The notes beneath the pieces are model-generated. The model worked only from the letters and a program-made list of their open reading frames with translations, did no database searches and was not told the origin of the DNA. A stretch of 64,000 nt of DNA, from the NCBI GenBank assembly GCA_024291935.2, contig CM044321.1, forward strand, positions 65,962,985 to 66,026,984. The letters are read 5' to 3'. Numbering within the stretch: the stretch's first letter is position 1; each line of letters begins with the position of its first letter. Shown in pieces: positions 54,641 through 64,000 of this stretch. Source of the stretch: Okapia johnstoni. Its lineage: Eukaryota; Chordata; Mammalia; Artiodactyla; Giraffidae. The position numbers and the translations under genes were made by a program.

Positions 54641-56514
54641 AATAGTTTAGTTGTGGTGGGAGAATTCAGAGCTATTCCAAATTTCCTCTCAGTTAATTAG
54701 TATTTCCAAAGCACTGCATATGAAAATGTGCAGGAAGCACCATGAATATCCTCCTCACGATTTTTATTATAACTTTTAGGTCACAGCTGTATGTAGTCGT
54801 TACTTTTAATTCCTCTCGCTTTCTCTGTAATTTTCAGCATTTTTATTTAATATGAGAATTATCTGTCTTTCATCTTACAAATATTTTATTTGAAATTAAC
54901 ATTTTATGTGTGATATTAAAATTTCTTTCTTAGAAAACATTTAGATTCATTCAGTCTTACTGCTTATCTTTTATACCGGAAGCAAGTCTAACCTTTTTCT
55001 CAGTATAGTAGAAGTCCTATTACCTTATCTCTTAACTATCACAAAAATGCAAGTATTTTTAAATTTTGGGTTCATTACACATAGAAATATGCTGAAATAA
55101 AGGGACTCTAAGAATCTCTAATGTAACTCCCACCCATATCATTTCCATTGTAACTTTTCATCAACATGGGGACAACATTTCATTCCCCAGCACAAACATA
55201 GCAGAGGAGAATTCTAAATTCCTACAACTGAAGCATATCAGTTGTCATGCTGTGCTTGTAAATATTTTATGTTGACTCCAGAGTATATGTTCTATTTTTC
55301 TCTGTTTACAGAGAAATAGATCCTTTTAAAACTTCAGTTAAAATACGTGGAAGTATCAGTGGCATTCTAGTTGGTTTTACTGAAATCAGTCTGTTGTTTC
55401 CATACCTCTTTTTTATTGGACACTATTTTAATGACAAATTATATTATCCTAGTAAGAAGTTGGTTGTTATTGATGCACATGGGGAAAGGACTTATCATTT
55501 CATATTACAGAGCCTTGTATATCTGTATTTATGAACTCCCATGGTACCAAAGTAACATACTAGAACCACAAAAATAAATGTGTATCTTCCAAATCATTTA
55601 TAATTTCAGAGTTTGAAGCATTATGCACTCCAGGAACCCTCACACTTTTAATTCCACCTTCACCATGCTCAATCCTCTTCATAATGAGTGGGACTCAGAG
55701 GTCTGTGAGAAGATAGAGCAATACCTGCCATACTTGATGGGTGTGAAATATGGTAATTACTCTAAATAGAGTAGGGCTTTACAACTGAGAATACATAAAA
55801 CAAATACACTGACTAAGTTGACCCTGAATGAACTTGAAACGTTTTCCTATTGAAGAGACAAGGTAAATAAATAGATTGATGTAAAGATAGATAGGAGGGG
55901 TGACTTTGTCATTTAGCTGTGATGTAGCACTACAAACTAGTATCCCCACCTGTTTTCTAAATATTTTTATGATCTTGGAAAACTTTTCACACTTCTTTCT
56001 CAAGATGGAGATGGCCCAATGTAATAGACATAAAGGCCAGGCATAGCTGGAGTTGGGGGTGGGATGCTCGTTGCCACAGTGGCAGCTGCACTGTTGGCTA
56101 ATAGTGGAAATGAAATGTCAAGCTGAGAAGAGTCCTGTAGAGACTCCTCAAGACGACTAACATTTTTCAGAAAACAAACCATGCATTTAGTCCTCACGGA
56201 AAGGAAGCAGACTGTATGTTTTGGGTTACATCTGGGTGTCCAGCCCATAACATCAGCAACTATATATGGGCATGAAAGAGTGCCATAGATCAGTTTTTCC
56301 AGGACAGCAGTTAGATTAATGCTTTTGGAAGCTTATAAGTCTTATAATATGATGGCACTCATTTGAGGTCATTCTAATTAAGCTAAGCATATTTTTTTTT
56401 ATTCTCAGAATCTCTAAGGAAAGCCAACATTTATTTTTCCTGTCATAAAAGAATAACCACAGTGGAAGTCTGGAGTGAAAATAAGCCCAAACAGATTCCT
56501 CCCAGAAGACATCT
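54641..56514. other. AT-rich non-coding DNA, no gene seen
   Basis: About 1.9 kb without a nameable repeat. Frames up to 82 codons are unconvincing. Confidence 0.45.
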
Positions 56515-56525
56515 ATTTCTTATAT

Positions 56526-56805
56526 GCTGCTGCTAAGTCGCTTCAGTCGTGGCTGACTCTGTGCGACCCCATAGACGGCAGCCCACCAGGCTCCCCCGTC
56601 CCTGGGATTCTCCAGGCAAGAACACTGGAGTGGGTTGCCATTTCCTTCTCCAATGTATGAAAGTGAAAAGTGAAAGTGAAGTCACACAGTCGTGTCCGAC
56701 TGTTTGCGACCCTTTGCAACCCCATGGACTGTAGCCTACCAGGCTCCTCCATCCATGGGATTTTCCAGGCAAGAGTACTGGAGTGGGTTGCCATTGCCTT
56801 CTCCG
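56526..56805 (-). mobile_element. Bov-A2 SINE, full-length dimer
   Basis: Two BovA monomers in reverse (56526-56654 and about 56684-56805) are joined by a GAAAGTGAAAAGTGAAAGTG linker. (CTG)n marks the tail. Perfect 11-bp duplication ATTTCTTATAT at 56515-56525 and 56806-56816. Length 280 bp. Confidence 0.95.
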
Positions 56806-57218
56806 ATTTCTTATATAGATGGTGTTTATTTGAGAAAAATGATACTTGTAGGATAATAGCAGCAAAACATGGTTGATTATCACATGACCAAAATTTATCC
56901 TGAAATGAGACTACATCTAGTTTTAAAAAATCAAAAGATATAATAGAATTTGAAACTTGGCATTTGATACTGAGATAAAACCGCTCACATTTATTCTATA
57001 TTTAAAAGCAGCAATGAATCTGCAGAAACTATATTAGCAGCAACAGAATTATGAAATTTAAAAGTACTTTTCTGTATATGCTACTGTCCTAGGTATTGTA
57101 CTGAGAGAGTTAACAAACATGGGAGTCATTTATGTGCTTAACACTTAAAACCATATCGTATGTGTCTGGGCATACAGATGATTCGGACAAAGGAATTAAC
57201 ATGACTCAAGTGTCTGAC

Positions 57219-57353
57219 TGGAGAAAGAAATGGCAACCCACTCCAGTATTCTTGCCTAGAGAATCCTGTGGACAGAGGAGCCTGGTGGGCTGCTGTCTAC
57301 GGGGTCGCACAGAGTCGGATACGACCGAAGTGACTTAGCAGCAGCAGCAGCAG
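57219..57353 (+). mobile_element. BovA SINE, single monomer
   Basis: GGAGAAAGAAATGGCAACCC to GAAGTGACTTAGCAGCAGCAG, with a (CAG)n tail. Perfect 12-bp duplication CAAGTGTCTGAC at 57207-57218 and 57354-57365. It is a 5'-truncated Bov-A2. Confidence 0.94.
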
Positions 57354-57555
57354 CAAGTGTCTGACATGAATAAATACTTGAATAATAATATTAATATTGT
57401 GTATGAGAAGAAGGGAAATTGCATAATCATGTAGGATGATATGTTAGGGAGAGATTTGCATGTTAAAAATGAGACCCAAAGGAAATTTATACCATGAATA
57501 TATTTTAGGAGCTGACTATTCTAAGTAATTTAATAATAATAATTATCATTGTTAA

Positions 57556-57637
57556 TCCCATGGACAGAGGAGCCTGGCAGGCTACAGTCTGTGGGGTCGC
57601 AAGAGTCAGACACGACTGAGTGACTAAGCACATTCAC
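57556..57637 (+). mobile_element. Bov SINE 3' part
   Basis: CCCATGGACAGAGGAGCCTGG to CAGACACGACTGAGTGACTAAG is the last 80 bp of the Bov-tA body; the head is missing. Confidence 0.88.
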
Positions 57638-59105
57638 ACGCACACATGTTAGTAATAGTAATAATGCACTTTTTAGATGAATGTGCATTTACTATGTTAT
57701 TGTAATTTCTTATTTTAAAAATTGCTTCAAAGATATCCTTGCCTAAAATAAATAATAAAACATATTAAATGTAGAAAGATTCTTAGTCTGAGATGAAAAA
57801 TGATTTAAATCATCTATTACAGGAGGAGGGTAGAAGACAGAATAATACAAAACAATTCAAAACCATCCATAACCTTCTCCTTTCTATCAGCTTTATTCAA
57901 AGGTAATATATACACAGCAAGCAGATCTATCATGTTTAGAAGATGGGAAAACTGAGACATAAATATTGAAATATTTTACTCAAGACTAACAAGAAAGTAA
58001 GAGTCACATGAAGAAAGTGTTCAAGTTTTTCAGTTCTTTAATATTAGCTTATGTTGCCCTTGTAAATGTTTATCATTTACAACTGAGGGTTTCTCAAATA
58101 GTGCCACGTATAGAGCAACTTATATTAGAGTTGGCATTTTCATAGCAATTCTCTAATATAAAACACAAATACTTCTTTCCAAAGTTTTAAGTGATAATCA
58201 AAGAAAACCTGAAGTGATAGAGTCCTGAATATTTTTTTTTAGTTGGCAGGTGCAATGACAAGAGTGGAGAAAGTTGGGAAATAAATTGACTTCTGATTTT
58301 AGTCTCACATGTTGTATACTCATTCTTGGAACAGCGTTTATAGTCTTCATGAGCTGAGCTAGAAATATCTGCACTGCTACACATGAAAGCCAGCTCACAG
58401 TGAGGTCCAGAGCTGAAGGAAGTTTAGGCAAGAAATAGAGAATCACTGAGTCATGTCTTGGGAATGTATGGCTAGTGAGCTTTGATAACATTCAGCTAAA
58501 CCACACTGTTGATTTTGGAAGATTTGTCGTGGGAACCCTAAGGAGAGTCCTTACCCTCTTGGGGTGCATTTTTTTTTTATGTTTCCTGCTGTATTTAAGT
58601 GGTTCGGGATATTATTCTTTTTTTGGTGTAGCAGCAGAGAAAACCTTGAAATGTAACTAACCGCTATACAGTGTGTCACATAAGTTCTATATTTGGTAGC
58701 TGTCCTAAGTGGCCAATTGGTCACCCTTATTTTGCTAACTATAGAGAGAAAAAGCCAAGCTAGGTCTCCATTTCAATCAAAAAGCTATTTTGTCCAAACT
58801 TTCATCCAGTTTTACTGGGATTACAATCCTACCATTCAGTCCTGTTGGCCACTATCTAGCTTCAGCCCTTTTTACTTGTAGTAGACAATGACCCAATGCA
58901 ATGTGTTGAAAATACATTGAAAAAAAAAATACATTGAGAAAACTAGTGCAAAGGCCAGGGGAGATAGAGCAGGAAGGCCTTAAATTCTAACAGTTTGGTT
59001 TATAAGTTCTTTCCATGCACTCTGACATTTACTTCTAAGAGGGGTATTGCTGCTCAGCTCTCCATAACCTGGGTATCTGGTGTACCTCCCTATTTAGACC
59101 CTGTT
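57638..59105. other. Non-coding DNA; possible MIR at 57930-58020
   Basis: Text near 57930-58020 (GAAGATGGGAAAACTGAGACATAAATATTG) resembles the MIR GATGGGGAAACTGAGGC core. An A-run lies at 58918-58929. No gene is seen. Confidence 0.4.
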
Positions 59106-59141
59106 CTTCCAAGTACTCTGTGCCAAGTACCTTGTTCTCCC

Positions 59142-59741
59142 AAGTTTTTTGTGGGAGGCTCGAAAATCATTGCAGATGGTGACTGCAGCCATGAAATTAA
59201 AAGACGCTTGCTCCTTGGAAAAAAAACTATGACCAACCTGGACAGCATATTAAAAAACAGAGACATTGCTTTGCTGACAAAGGTCCATCTAGTCAAAGCC
59301 GTGGTTTTTCCAGTAGTCATGTACGGATGTGAGAGTTGGACTATAAAGAAAGTTGAGTGCCAAAGGATTGGTGCTTTTGAACTGTGGTGTTGGAGAAAAC
59401 TCTTGAGAGTCCCTTGGACTGCAAGGAGATCCAACCAGTCAACCCTAAAAGAAATCAGTCCTGAATATTCATTGAAGGACTGATGCTGAAGCTGAAACTC
59501 CAATACTTTGGCTACATGATGCAAAGAACTGACTCACTGGAAAAGACCCTGATGCTGTGAAAGACTGAAGGCAGGAGAAGGGGATGACAGAGGATGAGAT
59601 GGTTGGATGGCATCACCGACTCGGTGGACATGAGTTTCAGCAAGCTCTGGGAGTTGGTGATGGACTGGGAAGCCTGGGGTGCTGCAGTTCATGGGGTTGC
59701 AAAGAGTCAGACATGACTGAGTGACTGAACTGACTGACTGA
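59142..59741 (+). mobile_element. BovB LINE, 3' 600 bp
   Basis: GGCTCGAAAATCATTGCAGATGG to GACTGAACTGACTGACTGA; it covers the C-terminal ORF2 region ([27 protein letters not shown]) and 3' UTR. Perfect 12-bp duplication CTTCCAAGTACT at 59106-59117 and 59742-59753. About 24 bases of non-BovB filler (59118-59141) lie between the left duplication and the element. Confidence 0.93.
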
Positions 59742-59756
59742 CTTCCAAGTACTAGT

Positions 59757-60040
59757 TCAGTCATTCAATTCAACAAATATGTGCAGGAGGCATACTGAAT
59801 GCCAGGTACTTTTCTAGAGACTGGAATACAACAGTAAAAATAAAATCTCTGCCCTCCTAGTACGCACTAGTGGAGTGAGAAAGCAACAAACAAGGTTGAG
59901 TAAAATATGTAGTATGTCAAATGGCAGTAAGTACACTGGGAAAGAAAAAAAAAAGAGAGAGAAACAGTAGGGAGCTAGGGGAAGTGGAGAGTTTGCAATT
60001 CTAGGTTGGGTGGCTGGTGAATGCCACACTGAGAAGGCAG
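59757..60040 (-). mobile_element. L2 LINE 3' end fossil
   Basis: CAGTCATTCAATTCAACAAATATG, CTGAATGCCAGGTACTTTTCTAGAGACTGGAATACAACAG and AATCTCTGCCCTCCTAG are the complement of the L2 3' end; continues to about 60040. Confidence 0.7.
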
Positions 60041-60227
60041 TGTCTGAGTCTGTATGGGGAGGAAATGTCTGCTGTGTATCTGTGCTATGGGCTGGAGTTC
60101 TGAAAAGAACTGTAGCTCTTTCTGTCCAAGTTGTAAAGAGACCTTTGAGGTGAGCAGCTAACCCTAGTAGTGTGATGTCCTGGTGAGTACGATCTATGAC
60201 AGAGTGAGGCTAGCTTTCTTACACCAG

Positions 60228-60400
60228 TTAAAGTGAAAGTTGCTCAGTCGTGTCTGACTCTTTGCGACCCCATGGTCTATACAGTCCATGGAATTCTCCA
60301 GGCCAGAATACTGGAATGAGTAGCCTTTCCCTTCTCCAGGGTATCTTCCCAACCCAGGGATCGAACCCAGGTGTCCCGCATTGCAGGCAGATTCTTTAAA
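60228..60400 (-). mobile_element. Bov-tA SINE
   Basis: AGTTGCTCAGTCGTGTCTGAC, GGTATCTTCCCAACCCAGGGATCGAACCC; the last part of the head (after GCAGATTCTTTA) is missing. Confidence 0.92.
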
Positions 60401-60689
60401 CTCTTCTCTTAAACTTCCAAAGTAAACTTCAGCATAGAAATATAACTCACAGTTCACTGATTACACATACCATATAGTTCGTTCTCTTGGAAATTTTTAC
60501 TAAACCCTTTCATTGGATTTTAAAAAGTAAAACAAACTAAACATTTCTCTAGATTAAAACATCTCCTCTTCTAATAAATTCTTGGATTTTTCCTAATAAA
60601 TTATTTTGACTCCTCAGATCTTAGTTGATCAAAGCACTATTATTTCCAGTGTCTTATTGATGTTCCCTAAGCTGACTCAACCTTCTCTC
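60401..60689. other. AT-rich non-coding DNA
   Basis: Unassigned. Confidence 0.4.
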
Positions 60690-60860
60690 ATTCATTTATT
60701 CAAAAATACTTGTTGAGTGCCTAATACTTGTTGAGTGCCTAATGTAGTGACAGACACCAGGAATACAATGGAGAAATGTCCAAGGTCTGTTTCTGTCACT
60801 AGTTAGCCTCAGCTTAGAACTTTCATTTTAATCTTTTACTCAAAACAGCCTGCCTATCTG
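60690..60860 (-). mobile_element. L2/MIR 3' end fossil with an 18-bp duplication
   Basis: CATTCATTTATTCAAAAATACTTGTTGAGTGCC, CAGACACCAGGAATACAATGG is the complement of the L2/MIR 3' end. TACTTGTTGAGTGCCTAA occurs twice in perfect tandem at 60707-60724 and 60725-60742. Confidence 0.6.
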
Positions 60861-61599
60861 CCATTGGCAAATTTTCCAATATGTCATAAGCATGTCACCT
60901 GTCCATGTGGCATAGTTAATACCAACTAGCATCTACCAGCATATGACTTCAGATTATTAATCCAGAGCAAAATGTGCATTTGAAATTCCTTATTTCAAAT
61001 TCCAACAACAACAAAAAAAACCCACCCAAACTTTTGAAATAAGGTTGCACACTGTTATCATTAAAGTCAATATAAGTAAAGTTGAACTTTAAGTTATAAA
61101 TTATATCTCAGATAAAATTATTGCTGTGATAAATTTAAATGAACATTTTAAAACAGGATGTTTAATGAGCAATATTGTTATTTCATGACACATCCATGAT
61201 TTGCTTAACACAGAGTTTCTCCTTAAGCTCAAAATTATCAGTCCATTTGATTTTTTCTTTGCAGCAATGTTCCACTTTCAAGAACGACCTCAAAAATTAT
61301 TTTCATCCCTCAAAAAGGAAGGGATGTGGTAGGTCATATTTTTGATCTGATAATTCTCTGAGAATCCTCATGCAAATAAGGAAAACTAGCAAAGTGGGTA
61401 GAGATTAGTAAAGAAAAGTAAGTTGAAGTGATTATCCCCATGACCCTTGACTCTTTCTTGAATTTTTTAAAAGGAAAGCCAGTGTTGTTCAGATTAATAA
61501 AATCAACACATTAAATTTTGGCCCTAGAAGATGATGAGTAAGTAAATTACTTGATACTTTCAACTAAAGTGTAAATACTTCATAAAAAGAAAGTGTAAA
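60861..61599. other. AT-rich non-coding DNA, no gene seen
   Basis: Unassigned. Confidence 0.4.
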
Positions 61600-62930
61600 G
61601 AGAAGTTTTGATGGGTTAGTTGTTTTCAGATATCTACATTTATCAATTACATAAAGTGAGAGGTTAGGGGAGATGGAAGAATCAAGGATGACATCCAGCA
61701 CAGGAGGACCACCAAGTCCAGTCAGGAAGGGTGTGTTCAAGTGGCAATGGATTAAATTTGAAGGACTTGAGGATGAATGTGGTGAGATGATTATTGGGCA
61801 ATTAAATGCGAGTCTGAAATTCAAGTAGATAATATTTTAAGGAAGAAAGACCTGAAGTTTTAAATACATGTTAACACAAAATCCTTTATGATCATAGGGT
61901 AAAGAATGATTAATTCTGTGAGTCAGTATCAGAGAAGACTACAGAGCCACGTTGATATCTGAACATGAAAGATAGATGGATTTCAGTAGACGGACAGAAG
62001 GAAAGGATATTCCAAGTTGAGGCAACATCATGAGCGAAGATTCAAAAGCTTGAAACTGATTGATGTTATCAGGAAATAGCTAGTCGTAGAAAAAGCAAAG
62101 AATTCACAAAGAAAGATAATGGGGATTGAAGTCAAAAAGAAAGATTCCTGCCAAGTACTTGTAATCTTTTAATCTCATTCTAAAGAATTTTCATTCTGTT
62201 CTCTAGAGGCAGTTGAGGTCCTTTGAAGATTTTTGAGGGAGAAAGAACCAGATACTGGAAATGAAATATTGCAGACATGGAAGTAATTGTGTTTGGTGGC
62301 TGAATTTATATGGGGCTGGAATATAAGTGCAAATCAAATATAATATTGACATATCTATTTTGGAAGGCTAAGGTTAATGCAGGTGTGAATAATTGAAAAT
62401 AAAGTACAGAGGGGGTCATCCTTAAGTGGAGGGATGCCCTAAGGAGGCAGTAGACATGCCACTCTGGAACTGTAGTGATGGAGGTGGAGATTGAATAGTT
62501 TGGGTCTTTAAAATAGAGATTACTGTAATTATAGGAAAGAGTAATGAGAAAGAGGAAGACTAAGGATAGAACTTAAGGACATTTCTACATTGAAGAGGAG
62601 GGCAAGGGAAGCTAGAAGAAGAAGAGGATTGACCAGAGACACGGTAGAAGCCCAGAGGGCAGTAGCATGGAAGCCAAGGAAGAAGCTGTGACTAAAGGGG
62701 AAGGAGAGGTAGATATTTTAAAGCATTCCTGGGTGACTAGAACTGAGATGAGATCTTTGGGTTTGGCAAATAGGAGGACATATCTGAGAGGTCATGGAGA
62801 GAATATTTTCAGTTGAGTGATGGAGTCAGAAGCCAGATTACAAAAGGTGAGTGTCAGATGAATAACAAGTAGCAAGTGTAAACTTTGAGAAGTGTGTAAA
62901 TTGAGGAAAGTGGCTATGGTGAAGCAGGGC
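61600..62930 (-). mobile_element. L2 LINE ORF2-region fossils
   Basis: In plus orientation the phrases GAAGAATCAAGGATGACATCC, ATTCCAAGTTGAGGCAACATCATGAG, GTGATGGAGGTGGAGATTGA, CATGGAAGCCAAGGAAGAAGC and GAGATCTTTGGGTTTGGCAAATAGGAGG correspond to the complement of L2 ORF2. The order suggests two fragments, about 61600-61850 and 61990-62930. The frame is lost everywhere. Confidence 0.6.
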
Positions 62931-62950
62931 AAGACATTAATTAAAAGGAA

Positions 62951-63160
62951 AGTGAAAGTGAAGTTTCTCAGTCATGTCCGATTTTCTGCGATCCCATGGA
63001 CTGTAGCCCACCAGGCCCCTCTGTCCATGGAATTTTTCAGGCAAGAGTACTGGAGTGGATTGCCATTTCCTTCTCCAGGTGATCTTCCTAACCCAGGGAT
63101 CGAACCTGGGTCTCCCACATTGCAGGTAGACACTTTACCATCTGAGCCACCATGGAAGCC
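62951..63160 (-). mobile_element. Bov-tA SINE
   Basis: GTGAAAGTGAAGTTTCTCAGTC, GGAGTGGATTGCCATTTCC, and head CCATCTGAGCCACCATGGAAGCC. Duplication AATTAAAAGGAA (62939-62950) and AATTGAAAGGAA (63161-63172), one mismatch. Confidence 0.94.
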
Positions 63161-63172
63161 AATTGAAAGGAA

Positions 63173-63510
63173 GAGCTGTATATTAAAGAGGGCAAGGTTA
63201 TCACAACAGACCAAGGTTAACACTTATGAGCAAGAAAGGGTTATAAAGGTGCTCAAATGAAGAGCATTCTAGTGGTGTGAGTACACGAACATCTTATGAA
63301 ACATTTCATAAAATGCTCACTCCCCTATATCCTATAGTCTCGGGAATTTCTCTCCCCCTTTTAGAGCATTTACCCTAGGTTCATGTTTTGAAACTTCTTT
63401 CATTCCTTTTTCTGGACTATTTGAAATATGTTAATTGCTCCTTTTGTTTATAAGGCATGTAGCCAAAGTAATTTCATAGATTTTTAACATTTAAATTATT
63501 TTTCATGTAT
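63173..63510. other. Non-coding DNA
   Basis: Unassigned; no gene seen. Confidence 0.4.
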
Positions 63511-63558
63511 CTATATATACACAAAAATTATTTTGTGTGTATATATATATATATATAT
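63511..63558. repeat. TA-rich microsatellite
   Basis: TATATATACAC, then TTTTGTGTG and a (TA)n run of about 20 bases. Confidence 0.85.
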
Positions 63559-63617
63559 GAAATGATTATTGTGAGAATTGGACTAACTAGATCCCAGGAG
63601 CTTTTAAAAAGCATATC

Positions 63618-63661
<44 letters not shown>
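63618..63661. repeat. (TA)n microsatellite
   Basis: An uninterrupted TA run of about 40 bases. Probably polymorphic and hard to assemble. Confidence 0.92.
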
Positions 63662-63662
<1 letters not shown>

Positions 63663-63734
63663 GAAAATGACAAAATAGAAAGCAACCACTACTGCTATAA
63701 CTACAGCAACAGCAGCTACTGCTAAGATTTCTTT

Positions 63735-63905
63735 TACTTTGTGCTAGGACAGTGCTAAGAGCTTTCAATGGATTATCTCATTGAATCCCCCCACAGTGGT
63801 ATGAGGCAGGGACTACTAAGGTCTTCATTTTACAGATGTAGAAACTATATCTAGGGAGGCTAAGTTGCCCAAGGTCACAGAGTTTATGAGCGGTAAAATG
63901 ACATG
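63735..63905 (+). mobile_element. MIR SINE fossil
   Basis: TTTGTGCTAGGACAGTGCTAAG, CATTTTACAGATGTAGAAAC, GGAGGCTAAGTTGCCCAAGGTCACAGAG follow the MIR order clearly. Confidence 0.75.
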
Positions 63906-64000
63906 GCCCTAGAGGAGGGCATGGCAACCCACTCCAGTATCCTTGCCTAGAGAAACCCATGGACAGATGAGCCTGGCAGGCAATGGTCCGTAGGGTTGCA
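63906..64000 (+). mobile_element. Bov SINE body, cut by the window edge
   Basis: GGAGGGCATGGCAACCCACTCC, CATGGACAGATGAGCCTGGCAGG. The tRNA-like head is missing and the 3' end lies outside the window. Confidence 0.88.

Noticed and set aside
1..64000. CRISPR array, operon, prophage or endogenous retrovirus
   Set aside because: No regularly spaced repeats, no dense plus-strand gene layout, and no LTR pair or gag-pol text were seen.

Overview
The window reads as ordinary nuclear DNA of a ruminant, most likely a bovid. The evidence is its repeat set: RTE-type BovB LINEs, Bov-tA SINEs (tRNA-like head joined to a BovB-derived tail), a Bov-A2 SINE, ruminant-type L1, and CHR-2-type tRNA SINEs of the cetacean/hippo/ruminant group, laid over older mammalian MIR, L2, L1M and hAT fossils. 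The exact species cannot be told from this sequence alone. I find no bacterial, viral or organellar block, no tRNA or rRNA gene, and no protein-coding gene I can name. Almost every open frame over 60 codons is either chance or lies inside a transposon.

Layout. 1-5.8 kb: AT-rich non-coding DNA with a 136-bp L1 tail, SINEs and a reverse BovB tail. 5.88-6.49 kb: the only CpG island, with GC-box, ETS-like, NRF1-like and CTCF-like sites and a perfect 25-nt palindrome; it is probably the promoter of a gene or lncRNA whose exons I cannot place with confidence. 6.5-11.5 kb: old L1 fossils and a TA/CA microsatellite. 11.56-14.91 kb: a full-length but inactivated BovB in 10-bp target-site duplications. 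15-28 kb: SINEs and old MIR/L2/L1 remnants, with one exon-like segment at 27.75-27.88 kb. 28.77-31.65 kb: a second BovB that has lost reverse-transcriptase motif A. 32-39 kb: SINEs nested in older LINEs and, at 35.93-36.76 kb, a striking near-identical inverted repeat. 42.97-44.36 kb: a recent twin-primed (5'-inverted) L1 with a perfect 16-bp duplication. 45-53 kb: nested hAT fossils, SINEs and two further BovB pieces, one internally rearranged. 53-64 kb: SINEs, a sixth BovB piece, L2 fossils and TA repeats up to the window edge.

The most unusual feature is the inverted repeat: arms of 216 and 248 bp, about 97% identical over aligned bases and separated by 362 bp. The left arm interrupts an old L2 element, which suggests that arm is a templated, inverted copy of the right one. 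A transcript through it would fold into a duplex of about 200 bp. I recognise it as no known repeat family. Target-site duplications and insertion nesting let much of the relative order of events be reconstructed.

Limits: repeat family names come from recognised sequence features and general knowledge, not from a database search. Names of young families (BovB, Bov-tA, Bov-A2, L1) are firm; those of old families (MIR, L2, MER/hAT) are tentative in places.
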